A stretch of 64,000 bases of DNA from the NCBI RefSeq assembly GCF_001905905.1, contig NZ_LIVT01000004.1, forward strand, positions 193,970 through 257,969, written 5' to 3'. Under the pieces are notes generated by a model that ran no database searches, was not told where the DNA came from, and saw only the letters and a program-made list of their open reading frames with translations. Positions 1-8,997 of this stretch are shown here, one piece after another; the stretch's first letter is position 1; every line of letters begins with the position of its first letter. The stretch is from Streptomyces sp. CB02366. Its GTDB lineage: Bacteria > Actinomycetota > Actinomycetes > Streptomycetales > Streptomycetaceae. Made by a program: the position numbers and the translations under genes.

Positions 1-67
<67 letters not shown>

Positions 68-878
68 CGGTTGCGGCGGGCGGCCCGACGACGGCTCTCG
101 GGTTCGCCCTCGGCGTACGGCGGCGGGAGAAGCCCGTCCAGAAGGGTTCGGCTCGTCGGTAAGGGTTCGGGGCGGCGGTGGTGCGGGGGGGCCGCGTCGT
201 ACGGAGCGGGGCCCCGCCGGTGGGTACGCCGCTGTACCGGCCGGAGGCGGAGTCCTTCACGGCGGCTGAGGCGTCCGGGCCGGACCGGGGTGCTCGACCT
301 GTTCAGTGAACGCGATCACGCGGTCCCGGAGATGCCGACCGGGGTGGGGGGGCGAGGCCGCCCATCGCTCCCAGCAGGCGGTGGTGGTGTGCCGGGCGGG
401 GCTCGTGACGGCCCGGCGGGAAGGGGCGGCGGGAGGGCGGCGGCCCACCGCACGTCGGCCGCCCCGGGGGCGGCGGAGTTGCCGCAGACGCGCGGGCGAT
501 CCTGACCGGGGCGTCGGCGGGACGGGCGGAGCGGGCGGCCGATCTGCGGGCGGCGGGCGGGGCAGGGGCGGCGCGACGGGTGGGGCCCGGGGCGACGCGC
601 CGGAGGGCCGGGGGGCGGTGCGGTGGAGGGCAGCGCGGCCGGCTGATCCCGTGCGCGTAGGGCCGGTTGGTTCCGTCCGCGCACAGCCGGGTTCGTTCGC
701 CGGTCGGGGCGTTCACCGGTCGGGGCGTTCGCCGGTCAGCGGGGTCCCCCGGCCCCAGGGGGGCCTCGGCCCCGGGGCGGGCCCGGCGCCCTGTGCCGGG
801 TGCGCTCCCCCTCCGCCGGGCGCGCACGGCCGCGGGGTGGGAGCCGGTGTTCTGGTCGTCGGCGCCTGGCACCGGGTG
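68..878. other. Stretch without a recognisable gene
   Basis: About 800 bases of extremely G+C-rich sequence in which no frame gives a protein with a recognisable family or a good start and ribosome binding site. Frames are open on both strands only because stop codons are rare at this base composition. It contains a short tandem repeat at 695-742. It lies just past the terminator of the aminopeptidase gene and close to the poly-G contig edge, so it may be a truncated intergenic region or poor-quality sequence. Confidence 0.5.
695..742. repeat. Three-copy 16-bp tandem repeat
   Basis: Three head-to-tail 16-bp units: GTTCGCCGGTCGGGGC at 695-710, a copy with one change at 711-726, and a more diverged copy at 727-742. 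No function is apparent. It could be replication slippage in non-coding DNA. Confidence 0.7.
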
Positions 879-925
879 CGCGCACGGCCGGGGGCGGGCC
901 GGTCCCCGCCCCCCGGCCGTGCGCG
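879..925 (-). terminator. Terminator hairpin after pepN
   Basis: An inverted repeat of about 19 bp with one bulged base pairs 879-898 with 904-925 around a short loop. It lies six bases beyond the stop codon of the minus-strand aminopeptidase gene. There is no T-tract, as is usual for Streptomyces terminators. Confidence 0.7.
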
Positions 926-930
926 TCGGG

Positions 931-3477
931 TCAGCCGTTCGCGGCGGCGTTCGTCCGTACGGCGAGGGCGCGGCGGAGGTCGTCGAGCTGGTCGACGAGC
1001 TTGCGGCGCAGGGCGGGGATGAGGTCGGGGTCCTCCAGGGCGCGGGCGCCGGTGGCGAGGCTGTCGGCGTCGATGGCGTAGGCGGGGAAGGCGTGGCGTC
1101 CGGCGGCCTCGGCGATGGCGGGGCCCCGGCGGGCGGCCAGCGCGGTGGCGTCCGCGTAGAAGCGGGGCACGTACGCGGCGAGCAGGTCTTCCTGGCCGGG
1201 CTGCCAGAAACCCTGGGCGGTGGCGGTGAAGAGGTAGTTGGACAGGGTGTCGTCGGTGAACAGCGCGTCCCACGCGGCGGCCTTGGCCTCGGCGGTGGGC
1301 AGCGCGGCACGGCAGCGGGCGGCGCCTTCCCGGCCGGTGGCGCTGGTGTCGGCTTCGAGCGCGGCGGCGATGGCCTTCTCGTCGGTGGCGCCGAGGGCGG
1401 CGAGCCGGGTGAGGATGCGCCAGCGCAGCTCGGGGTCGAGCTCGGGTCCGCCGTGGACGGTGCCTTCGTCGAGCCAGGTGCGGAGCGTGTCGGGCTGGGT
1501 GGCGGCGTCGATGAAGTGGCGTACCGCGATGAGGCGGAGGCCGGGCTGCGAGCCGTCCTCGGTGCGGCGGATGAGGTCGCGGCAGAGGTCGGTGAGCGTG
1601 GCGAGGGCGGCGGGCCGGTCCTCGGGGGCGACGTAGCGGTCGGCGATCTGTCCGGCGGCGAAGGTGAGGACGCCCTGGACGAGGGCGAGGTCGCTCTCGT
1701 AGGGGAGGTGGGTGCGGGCCGTCGCGAGGTAGGCGGCGGGGGCCAGGTCGCCGTCGCGGACCATGTCGCGGGCGGCGTTCCACAGGACGGCCCGGGTGAG
1801 GGCGTCGGGGATGCCGGAGAGGCCGGCGAGGACGGTGTCCCAGGAGGCGGCGTCCGGGCGGATCTTGGCGTAGGTGAGGTCGCCGTCGTTGAGGACGACG
1901 AGGGCGGGGCGGTGGCCGGGGCGGACCGTGGGGGTGCCGTCGCCGGGTACGTCGATCTCGAAGCGGTCGCGCAGAGCGAGGTGGCCGGGGCCCGCCTGGG
2001 TGTTCAGAGCGTGGTCGTAGGCGCCGACGGCGATGCGGTGGGGGCGGGAGCCGTCGCGGGTGACGGTGAGGGTCCAGGACTGGCCGTTGCCGCTCGGGGC
2101 GGTGGCGGAGGGTTCGGGGGCGCCGACCTCGGCGGTGAGGGTGTCGATGCCGGTGGTGCGCAGCCACTGCTCGGCCCAGGTGTGGACGTCGCGGTCGGTG
2201 GCGGAGGCCAGGTTGTCGATGAAGTCGGCGAGGGTGGCGTTGGCGAACCGGTGGCGGGCGAAGTGGGCGTTGATGCCGGCCAGGAAGTCCTTCTCGCCGA
2301 GCCAGGCGACGAGTTGGCGCAGGGCGGAGGCGCCCTTGGCGTAGCTGATGCCGTCGAAGTTGAGGAGGGCGGAGGCGGTGTCGGGGACGGCGTCGGGGTC
2401 GGGGGCGACGGGGTGGGTGGAGGGGCGCTGGTCCGCGTCGTAGCCCCAGCCCTTGCGGGCGACGCCGAAGTCGACCCAGGTGTCGGTGAAGCGGGTCGCC
2501 TCGGTGAGCGTCTGGTAGCCCATGTACTCGGCGAAGGACTCGTTGAGCCAGATGTCGTCCCACCACGTCAGGGTGACGAGGTCGCCGAACCACATGTGGG
2601 CCATCTCGTGGGCGATGACCATGGCGCGGGTCTGGCGTTCGGTGTCGGTGACGGCGGAGCGGTAGACGAACTCGTCGCGGAAGGTGACGAGTCCGGGGTT
2701 CTCCATGGCGCCCGCGTTGAACTCGGGGACGAACGCCTGGTCGTAGGAGTCGAACGGGTAGGGCTCGTCGAACTTCTCGTGGTAGCGGTCGTAGCAGGCG
2801 CGGGTGATGTCGAGGATCTCGTCGGCGTCGGCGTCCAGGTACGGGGCGAGGGAGCGGCGGCAGTGGATGCCGAAGGGCAGCCCGGCGTGTTCGGTGGTGA
2901 TCGAGTGCCAGGGGCCCGCGGCGACCGCGACGAGGTAGGTGGAGACGGGCGGGGTGGGGGCGATGGTCCAGTGTCCCTCGCCGGTGTGCTCGGCGACGCC
3001 GTTGCCGAGGACGGTCCACCCGTCGGGGGCGGTGACGTCGATGGCGAAGACGGACTTGAGGTCGGGCTGGTCGAAGGCGGCGAAGACGCGCTGGACGTCC
3101 TCCATGAAGAGCTGGGTGTAGAGGTAGGTCTCGCCGTCGGTGGGGTCGGTGAAGCGGTGCATGCCCTCGCCGGTGCGGGAGTAGTGCATCGCGGCGTCGA
3201 CGCGCAGTTCGTGGGGGCCGGCGGCGAGGCCGGTGAGGGGGTAGCGGTTGCCGTCGAGGAGGGCGGGGTCGAGCGGCTGTCCGTCGAGGCTGATCGAGCG
3301 CAGGGCGGCGGGCTTGACCTCGACGAAGGTGTCTCCGGCCGCGCGGGCGGTGAACCGGATGGCGGTGCGGGAGTCGAAGGTCTCGTCGCCGGTGGTGAGG
3401 TCGAGGGCGATGGTGTACCGCTCCACGTCGAGGAACTGGGCTCGGGTCTGCGCTTCGTCGCGCGTCAGTACGGACAT
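931..3477 (-). CDS. pepN: Aminopeptidase N (M1 family zinc metallopeptidase)
   Basis: An 848-residue cytosolic M1 aminopeptidase that removes N-terminal residues from peptides. The exopeptidase motif GAMEN is at residues 256-260. The zinc site is HEMAH at 290-294, with the third ligand Glu 313 in the NESFAEY segment, giving the classic HExxH-x18-E. The long N-terminal beta domain precedes the catalytic domain, and a helical ERAP1-like C-terminal domain follows. Length is normal for actinobacterial PepN. The start was set at ATG 3477 (protein begins MSVLTRDEAQ), because an in-frame extension upstream has no family resemblance. A strong hairpin follows the stop. It is transcribed alone. Confidence 0.95.
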   Translation of the reverse strand: MSVLTRDEAQTRAQFLDVERYTIALDLTTGDETFDSRTAIRFTARAAGDTFVEVKPAALRSISLDGQPLDPALLDGNRYPLTGLAAGPHELRVDAAMHYSRTGEGMHRFTDPTDGETYLYTQLFMEDVQRVFAAFDQPDLKSVFAIDVTAPDGWTVLGNGVAEHTGEGHWTIAPTPPVSTYLVAVAAGPWHSITTEHAGLPFGIHCRRSLAPYLDADADEILDITRACYDRYHEKFDEPYPFDSYDQAFVPEFNAGAMENPGLVTFRDEFVYRSAVTDTERQTRAMVIAHEMAHMWFGDLVTLTWWDDIWLNESFAEYMGYQTLTEATRFTDTWVDFGVARKGWGYDADQRPSTHPVAPDPDAVPDTASALLNFDGISYAKGASALRQLVAWLGEKDFLAGINAHFARHRFANATLADFIDNLASATDRDVHTWAEQWLRTTGIDTLTAEVGAPEPSATAPSGNGQSWTLTVTRDGSRPHRIAVGAYDHALNTQAGPGHLALRDRFEIDVPGDGTPTVRPGHRPALVVLNDGDLTYAKIRPDAASWDTVLAGLSGIPDALTRAVLWNAARDMVRDGDLAPAAYLATARTHLPYESDLALVQGVLTFAAGQIADRYVAPEDRPAALATLTDLCRDLIRRTEDGSQPGLRLIAVRHFIDAATQPDTLRTWLDEGTVHGGPELDPELRWRILTRLAALGATDEKAIAAALEADTSATGREGAARCRAALPTAEAKAAAWDALFTDDTLSNYLFTATAQGFWQPGQEDLLAAYVPRFYADATALAARRGPAIAEAAGRHAFPAYAIDADSLATGARALEDPDLIPALRRKLVDQLDDLRRALAVRTNAAANG

Positions 3478-3596
3478 GGCCCCATGCTGCCGTACGGGGG
3501 ACGGTGGGCGCAGCGGGGTTCTCGCAGGGCGGAGCCGGTCCGGGACGGCCACTGCCGGGGCGGGTCCGGCGGGCGGGAGCCCGGTGCGATGACCCC

Positions 3597-4270
3597 GTGG
3601 CGGCCTACGGGATGGGCTGCGGGGGCAGCGCGCTGGGCTTCCGCCGCACCATCCGCTCCTTGCGCGACGACGCCTCGTGGAGGCCCGGCCGGCTCGCGCT
3701 CGGCGCGGCGGCCATCGGCTCGGGCGTCTGGACGATGTACTTCGTCGCCGTGACGGGCTTCCACGTGGCGGAGGCGCCGGTCCCCTACGACCTTCGGCAG
3801 ACGGCTCTGCGCCTGGTCGTCGCGCTCGTGGTGGTCGGCGTGGGCGTCTTCATCGTCGGCTACCGGGGACGGCCCGTACGGCGTTGCCGGCGGCGGGCCT
3901 GACCACCCGGCTCGGGGTCGGGGTGGCGGGCATGCACTGCGTCGGCATGGCGGGCATGCGGATGAACGGGCGGCTGGAGTACAGCACGGTGGCCGTCGCG
4001 CTCTCCGTCCTGATCGCGATCGCCGCCGCGACCGCCGCCCCGCGGGCCGCCGTGTCGGGCCCCGACCGCCGGGCGGCCCGGGGGTTCCCGGCCGCGCACC
4101 CGGGAACGCCCGCCTACCAGGGAGCGGGCGCTTACCAGGGAGCGGGCACGCCCCCCGCAGCGGCCACGTCCCGGCGAACGGCGGCGTACGACCGGCTCGA
4201 CGCCCACGGGCAGCCGCAGTCGCAGCCTCAGCCTCCGCAACACCACCTGATCAGCATCCGTCGGGCGAGC
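3597..4270 (+). pseudogene. MHYT-domain membrane sensor, frameshifted and truncated
   Basis: Two fragments in different frames match successive parts of a Streptomyces MHYT integral membrane protein. The first (from 3597) covers the segment around WTMYF and ends near FIVGYRG. The second (from about 3878, frame shifted as by loss of one base) continues with AGLTTRLGV and GMHC. The N-terminal start is missing. The first two copies of the metal-binding motif are altered: MHF has become MYF and MHY has become MHC. The third MHYT repeat is absent, and the sequence passes directly to a Gln/Pro-rich tail. Frameshift, lost metal ligands and missing repeat together indicate a decaying gene. The right boundary is uncertain. 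Confidence 0.65.
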
Positions 4271-4331
4271 GGCGGGTGGCGGGCGCGGGGGCCGGGGCCG
4301 GCCAGAACCGGGAAAGGGCTTCCGTGCTTTC

Positions 4332-4658
4332 TCAGACCCCGGCGCCGTTCTCCGTCTCCTCGGCGATGCGCTCGTGGTGGCGGATCACCTCGGCGATGAT
4401 GAAGTTCAGCAGCTTCTCGGCGAACGCCGGGTCCAGGTTCGCGCTCTGCGCCAGCTGCCGGAGCCGGGCGATCTGGCGGGTCTCGCGCGCGGGGTCGGCG
4501 GGCGGCAGCCGGTGGTCCGCCTTGAGGCGGCCGACCTGCTGGGTGGCCTTGAAGCGCTCCGCCAGCATGTGGACGACGGCGGCGTCGATGTTGTCGATGC
4601 TCTCGCGCAGCCGGCTCAGCTCGGCCTGGACGGAGGCGTCGATCTCGCTCGTACTCAT
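4332..4658 (-). CDS. Chorismate mutase (AroQ class)
   Basis: A 108-residue all-helical protein that converts chorismate to prephenate, the branch point to phenylalanine and tyrosine. The N-terminal pattern LRESIDNIDAAVVHMLAERF (residues 16-35) is typical of the AroQ fold, and Lys 46 sits where an active-site lysine is expected (VGRLKADH). Length fits the monofunctional actinobacterial enzyme. No signal peptide is seen, so it should be cytosolic. There is no Shine-Dalgarno sequence; a TAAGCT hexamer lies eight bases before the ATG, suggesting a leaderless transcript. It is not co-operonic with trp genes, which lie 25 kb away. Confidence 0.92.
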   Translation of the reverse strand: MSTSEIDASVQAELSRLRESIDNIDAAVVHMLAERFKATQQVGRLKADHRLPPADPARETRQIARLRQLAQSANLDPAFAEKLLNFIIAEVIRHHERIAEETENGAGV

Positions 4659-4666
4659 GGTCAGCG

Positions 4667-4672
4667 AGCTTA
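4667..4672 (-). promoter_or_regulatory. -10-like hexamer before chorismate mutase
   Basis: TAAGCT on the minus strand ends eight bases before the ATG, with no ribosome binding site between. This arrangement suits a leaderless mRNA. The TAA of this hexamer is also the stop codon of the gene remnant at 4670-4770. Confidence 0.4.
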
Positions 4673-4770
4673 GAGGACGTCTCGGGCGGTGATCCGGCGG
4701 TGGCGGACGAGTGCTGCGGCGATGCCGGCGAAGCCGAGGTCCGCACCGGGCGGGACGGCTTCCCGGCCTG
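4670..4770 (-). pseudogene. Possible 3' remnant of an unidentified gene
   Basis: One minus-strand frame in the gap between the AraC-type gene and chorismate mutase has strong third-position G/C preference. It gives a protein-like C terminus (GADLGFAGIAAALVRHRR, then ITARDVL) ending at TAA 4670-4672. No start or N-terminal domain belongs to it; upstream it runs into the AraC gene in another frame. It may be the tail of a gene lost by deletion. I do not recognise the family, and chance is possible. Confidence 0.25.
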
Positions 4771-4776
4771 CCGCCG

Positions 4777-5655
4777 TCAGGTGGCGATCGTCGGCGGATC
4801 GTCGGGGTCGGGCACCTGGTCGCTCCAGCCGCCGGGCACGCTGCGGCCCTGCTGCTCGCGGAAGCGGACGGGGGCGGTGCCGACCCGGCGGGCGAAGAGG
4901 CGGGAGAAGTAGGCCGGATCGTCGTAGCCGACGCGGCGGGCCACGGCGGCGACCGGCAGGTCGGTGGCGGCGAGGAGTTCCTTGGCCCGGCCCAGCCGGA
5001 TGCCGAGCAGGTAGTCCTTGGGGCTGCAGCCGGCCCCGCGCCGTACGGCGGTGCGCAGTTCGGCGGCCGTCATGCCGTGCCGGGCGGCGTGCTCGGCGAT
5101 GGTGAGCGGCTGGTAGGCGTCGCGGGCCAGCGCCCGGAGCACCGGGTCGCCGTCCGGGCCGACGTCCGCGCGGGCGCGGCGCAGGGAGACGAGGAGTTCG
5201 TGGACGGCGGCCCCGGTCTCCACCTCCAGCAGCGGGTTGCCGCGCCGGGCGGCGCGCACCATGCGTCCGACGGCGGCGCGCGGCGCGGCGGTGTCGGAGA
5301 GCGGGACGAGGGGGCGGTCGGGCTCGATGTAGCCGAGTTCGGTGTACGTGGTGGTGGCGGGCCCGGTGAAGTCGACGAAGCTCTCGTCCCATCCGGTGCC
5401 CGGGTCGGCGCCGTAGTGGTGGGGGGTGCCGGGGGTCAGCCAGATGAGGCTGGGGCCGGTGACCGGGGTGCGGCGGCCGTCGGAGCCCTTGAACCAGCCG
5501 GTGCCGGAGTGGACGATCACGGCGACGTGGTGGTCGAGGGTGCGGGGGCCCACGGTGGGCAGCGCCCCGTGCTGGAGGCCGACGCCGAGGCAGACGAGCC
5601 CCAGGCGGTGGTGGAGGGGGCTCGGGGTGAAGAAGCGCATCCAGGTGTGGTACAT
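4777..5655 (-). CDS. AraC-family transcriptional regulator
   Basis: A 292-residue regulator with an N-terminal cupin-like sensing domain (roughly residues 1-160, containing HYGADPGTGWDESFVDF) and a C-terminal AraC DNA-binding domain of two helix-turn-helix units (roughly residues 185-285). The second unit has the family signature VARRVGYDDPAYFSRLFARR. The start was chosen at ATG 5655 (MYHTWMRFF), which has an AAGGA ribosome binding site; the frame is open further upstream but lacks homology. It is divergent from the GH35 beta-galactosidase gene across a 169-bp region holding a near-perfect palindrome. It therefore probably controls that gene in response to a galactoside or related sugar; this role is inferred from position. 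Confidence 0.9.
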   Translation of the reverse strand: MYHTWMRFFTPSPLHHRLGLVCLGVGLQHGALPTVGPRTLDHHVAVIVHSGTGWFKGSDGRRTPVTGPSLIWLTPGTPHHYGADPGTGWDESFVDFTGPATTTYTELGYIEPDRPLVPLSDTAAPRAAVGRMVRAARRGNPLLEVETGAAVHELLVSLRRARADVGPDGDPVLRALARDAYQPLTIAEHAARHGMTAAELRTAVRRGAGCSPKDYLLGIRLGRAKELLAATDLPVAAVARRVGYDDPAYFSRLFARRVGTAPVRFREQQGRSVPGGWSDQVPDPDDPPTIAT

Positions 5656-5761
5656 CGCGGTCCTTCCCTCCCAGGTGGCCCCTCGCGCCCGGACCGGGCG
5701 GGTCCGTTGCGTCCAATCAACTGCGATCTTTGTCCATGGACCCGGTGCGCGCCAGAGGTGA

Positions 5762-5778
5762 CAGTGGTCGGACCACTG
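5762..5778. promoter_or_regulatory. Palindromic operator candidate
   Basis: CAGTGGTCGGACCACTG: two perfect 8-bp inverted arms around one central base. It lies 47 bp before the GH35 start and 107 bp before the divergent AraC-type gene. Its position suggests a regulator binding site. AraC-family proteins more often bind direct repeats, so the identity of the binder is open. Confidence 0.5.
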
Positions 5779-5824
5779 GATCGAGGGCCGCGGGTGCGGC
5801 CCAGCACAGGAGCGTACGAGCACC

Positions 5825-7630
5825 ATGACCGACTTCACCGTGGGCGACGACTGTTTCCGGTTCGACGGGAAGCCCGTACGGCTGCTGTCGGGCGCCCTGC
5901 ACTACTTCCGGGTGCACGAGGAGCAGTGGGAGCACCGGCTGGCGATGCTCGCCGCGATGGGGCTGAACTGCGTCGAGACGTACGTCCCGTGGAATCTGCA
6001 CGAGCCCCGGGAGGGCGAGGTCCGGGACGTGGGGGCGCTGGGCCGGTTCCTGGACGCGGTGGAGCGGGCGGGGCTGTGGGCGATCGTGCGGCCGGGCCCG
6101 TACATCTGCGCCGAGTGGGAGAACGGCGGCCTCCCGGTGTGGGTGACGGGCCGGTTCGGGCGGGGGGTGCGTACCCGGGACGCGGCCTACCGGGCGGTGG
6201 TGGAGCGGTGGTTCCGCGCGCTGCTGCCGCAGGTGGTGCGGCGGCAGGTGTCCCGGGGCGGGCCGGTGATCCTCGTCCAGGCGGAGAACGAGTACGGCAG
6301 TTACGGCAGCGACGCGGTGTATCTGGAGTGGTTGGCGGGGCTGTTGCGGCAGTGCGGGGTGACGGTCCCCCTGTTCACGTCGGACGGTCCGGAGGACCAC
6401 ATGCTGACCGGGGGTTCGGTGCCGGGCCTCCTCGCGACGGCGAACTTCGGTTCGGGGGCGCGGGAGGGGTTCGAGGTGCTGCGCCGGCACCAGCGGAAGG
6501 GCCCGTTGATGTGCATGGAGTTCTGGTGCGGCTGGTTCGACCACTGGGGGGCCGAGCCGGTGCGCCGGGATCCGGAGGAGGCGGCCGGGGCGCTGCGGGA
6601 GATCCTGGAGTGCGGGGCGTCGGTGAACGTCTACATGGCGCACGGGGGGACGAACTTCGGGGGCTGGGCGGGGGCGAACCGTTCCGGTCCGTTGCAGGAC
6701 GGGGCGTTCCAGCCGACGGTGACCTCGTACGACTACGACGCGCCGGTGGACGAGTACGGGCGGGCGACGGAGAAGTTCCGGTTGTTCCGGGAGGTGCTGG
6801 CGGAGTACGCCGAGGGCCCGTTGCCCGCGCTGCCGCCGGAGCCGGTGGGGCTGCCCGGGCCGGTGCGGGTGGAGTTGGCGGAGTGGGCCGGGCTCGGGGA
6901 CGTGCTGGAGGTGCTGGGCGGTCCGGAGACGGAGTCGGGGGTGCCGCCGACCTTCGAGGAGCTGGGCGTGGACCGGGGCCTGGTGCGCTACCGGGTGGCG
7001 GTGCCGGGGCCGCGGCAGGCGTATCCGCTGGGGGTCTCGGGGTTGCGGGACCGGGCGGTGGTCTCGGTGGACGGGGCCCGGGCCGGGGTGCTGACCGAGG
7101 AGTCCGGGACGCTGCCGGAACCGGTGGCGGGTCCGGCGGAGGTCGAGCTGTGGGTGGAATCGCTGGGGCGGGTCAACTACGGGCCGCGCCTGGGCGAGTC
7201 GAAGGGTCTCACCGGCGGGGTGCTGCACGAGCGTCAGTATCTGCACGGGGTGCGGGCCCGGGGGCTGCGGCTCGACGCGTTCGAGGCGGCGGACGCGGTG
7301 GCGGCGGTGCCGTTCGGGCCGGTACCGGAGGGCCCCGGCGCGACGGGGCTGTTCCGGGGGGCGTTCATGGTGGAGGGGGCGGCGGGCGTCGATCACGCGG
7401 GTCTCGAACTGCCGGGCTGGACGCGTGGGTTCGTCTGGGTGAACGGTTTCTGTCTGGGCCGTTACTGGTCGGTGGGCCCGCAGCGGACCCTGTACGTTCC
7501 GGGCCCGGTGCTCCGCGAGGGCGCCAACGAGGTGTGGGTGCTGGAGCTGGAGGAGGCGGGCGAGCCGCGGGTGGAACTGGGCCCGGGGGCGCCCGTGGTG
7601 GCGGGCGCCCCCGGGGCGGTTCACGGTTGA
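5825..7630 (+). CDS. Beta-galactosidase, glycoside hydrolase family 35
   Basis: A 601-residue GH35 enzyme that cleaves terminal beta-galactosyl residues. The (beta/alpha)8 barrel occupies about residues 5-320. The acid/base Glu 156 lies in QAENEYGSYG and the nucleophile Glu 232 in CMEFWCGWFDHWG. The motif AEWENGGLP (residues 96-104) is also diagnostic. The C-terminal half carries the galactose-binding-like beta-sandwich domains of this family. No signal peptide is seen, so it probably acts on imported oligosaccharides in the cytoplasm. The start is ATG 5825, following GGAGCGTACGAGCACC. It faces an AraC-type regulator gene and ends in a strong hairpin shared with the convergent trypsin gene. 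Confidence 0.93.
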   Translation: MTDFTVGDDCFRFDGKPVRLLSGALHYFRVHEEQWEHRLAMLAAMGLNCVETYVPWNLHEPREGEVRDVGALGRFLDAVERAGLWAIVRPGPYICAEWENGGLPVWVTGRFGRGVRTRDAAYRAVVERWFRALLPQVVRRQVSRGGPVILVQAENEYGSYGSDAVYLEWLAGLLRQCGVTVPLFTSDGPEDHMLTGGSVPGLLATANFGSGAREGFEVLRRHQRKGPLMCMEFWCGWFDHWGAEPVRRDPEEAAGALREILECGASVNVYMAHGGTNFGGWAGANRSGPLQDGAFQPTVTSYDYDAPVDEYGRATEKFRLFREVLAEYAEGPLPALPPEPVGLPGPVRVELAEWAGLGDVLEVLGGPETESGVPPTFEELGVDRGLVRYRVAVPGPRQAYPLGVSGLRDRAVVSVDGARAGVLTEESGTLPEPVAGPAEVELWVESLGRVNYGPRLGESKGLTGGVLHERQYLHGVRARGLRLDAFEAADAVAAVPFGPVPEGPGATGLFRGAFMVEGAAGVDHAGLELPGWTRGFVWVNGFCLGRYWSVGPQRTLYVPGPVLREGANEVWVLELEEAGEPRVELGPGAPVVAGAPGAVHG

Positions 7631-7646
7631 CCGGCCTCGGCCGGTC

Positions 7647-7678
7647 CCCGGTCACCGGACGGGCGTCCGGTGACCGGG
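7647..7678. terminator. Bidirectional terminator hairpin
   Basis: Perfect 14-bp arms (CCCGGTCACCGGAC at 7647-7660 and its complement at 7665-7678) around a 4-base loop. It lies between the convergent beta-galactosidase and trypsin genes and could serve both. Confidence 0.8.
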
Positions 7679-7747
7679 AGGACCGGGGGCGGAGCCGGCC
7701 GGTCGTTCCGTGGGGGCCGAGCGAGGGGGCCGGGCGGCCCGGACGGG

Positions 7748-8764
<1,017 letters not shown>

Positions 8765-8781
8765 TCATGCACACGACAAGA

Positions 8782-8800
8782 ACACTCCGATTATCGGTGT
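8782..8800. promoter_or_regulatory. Inverted repeat, possible operator
   Basis: The core CCGAT-T-ATCGG is a perfect inverted repeat, flanked by ACAC on the left and GTGT on the right (one-base offset). It sits in the least G+C-rich part of the region between the trypsin gene and the HExxH-protein gene. Confidence 0.35.
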
Positions 8801-8938
8801 CGAGTGACCGCTGCCACAAGGCGCACTTTCCGGCCGGATCTTTTCGGCCATACGGAGGGGGCTCCTCCGATCCCCGGTCCCGGGCTCCCCCGCCCCGTGC
8901 GGCCTCCCGCGCACGGCCGCGGCTTACAGTGGAGATCC

Positions 8939-8959
8939 GCCGGCCCCCAGGGGGCCGGC
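8939..8959 (+). other. Hairpin in 5' leader
   Basis: GCCGGCCCCC and its exact complement flank a single A. The hairpin ends 38 bases before the GTG of the HExxH protein and just upstream of its G-rich ribosome binding site. It could affect translation or be a terminator for anything transcribed from further left. Confidence 0.5.
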
Positions 8960-8997
8960 GTCACGGAGTCAACCGTCGCCGAGGGGGGGGTTCCGAC

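Noticed and set aside
667..3753. A very long plus-strand open frame opposite pepN
   Set aside because: It is Gly/Val/Glu-rich nonsense produced by the G+C bias of the real minus-strand gene. It has no family similarity, and the minus-strand frame has clear catalytic motifs.
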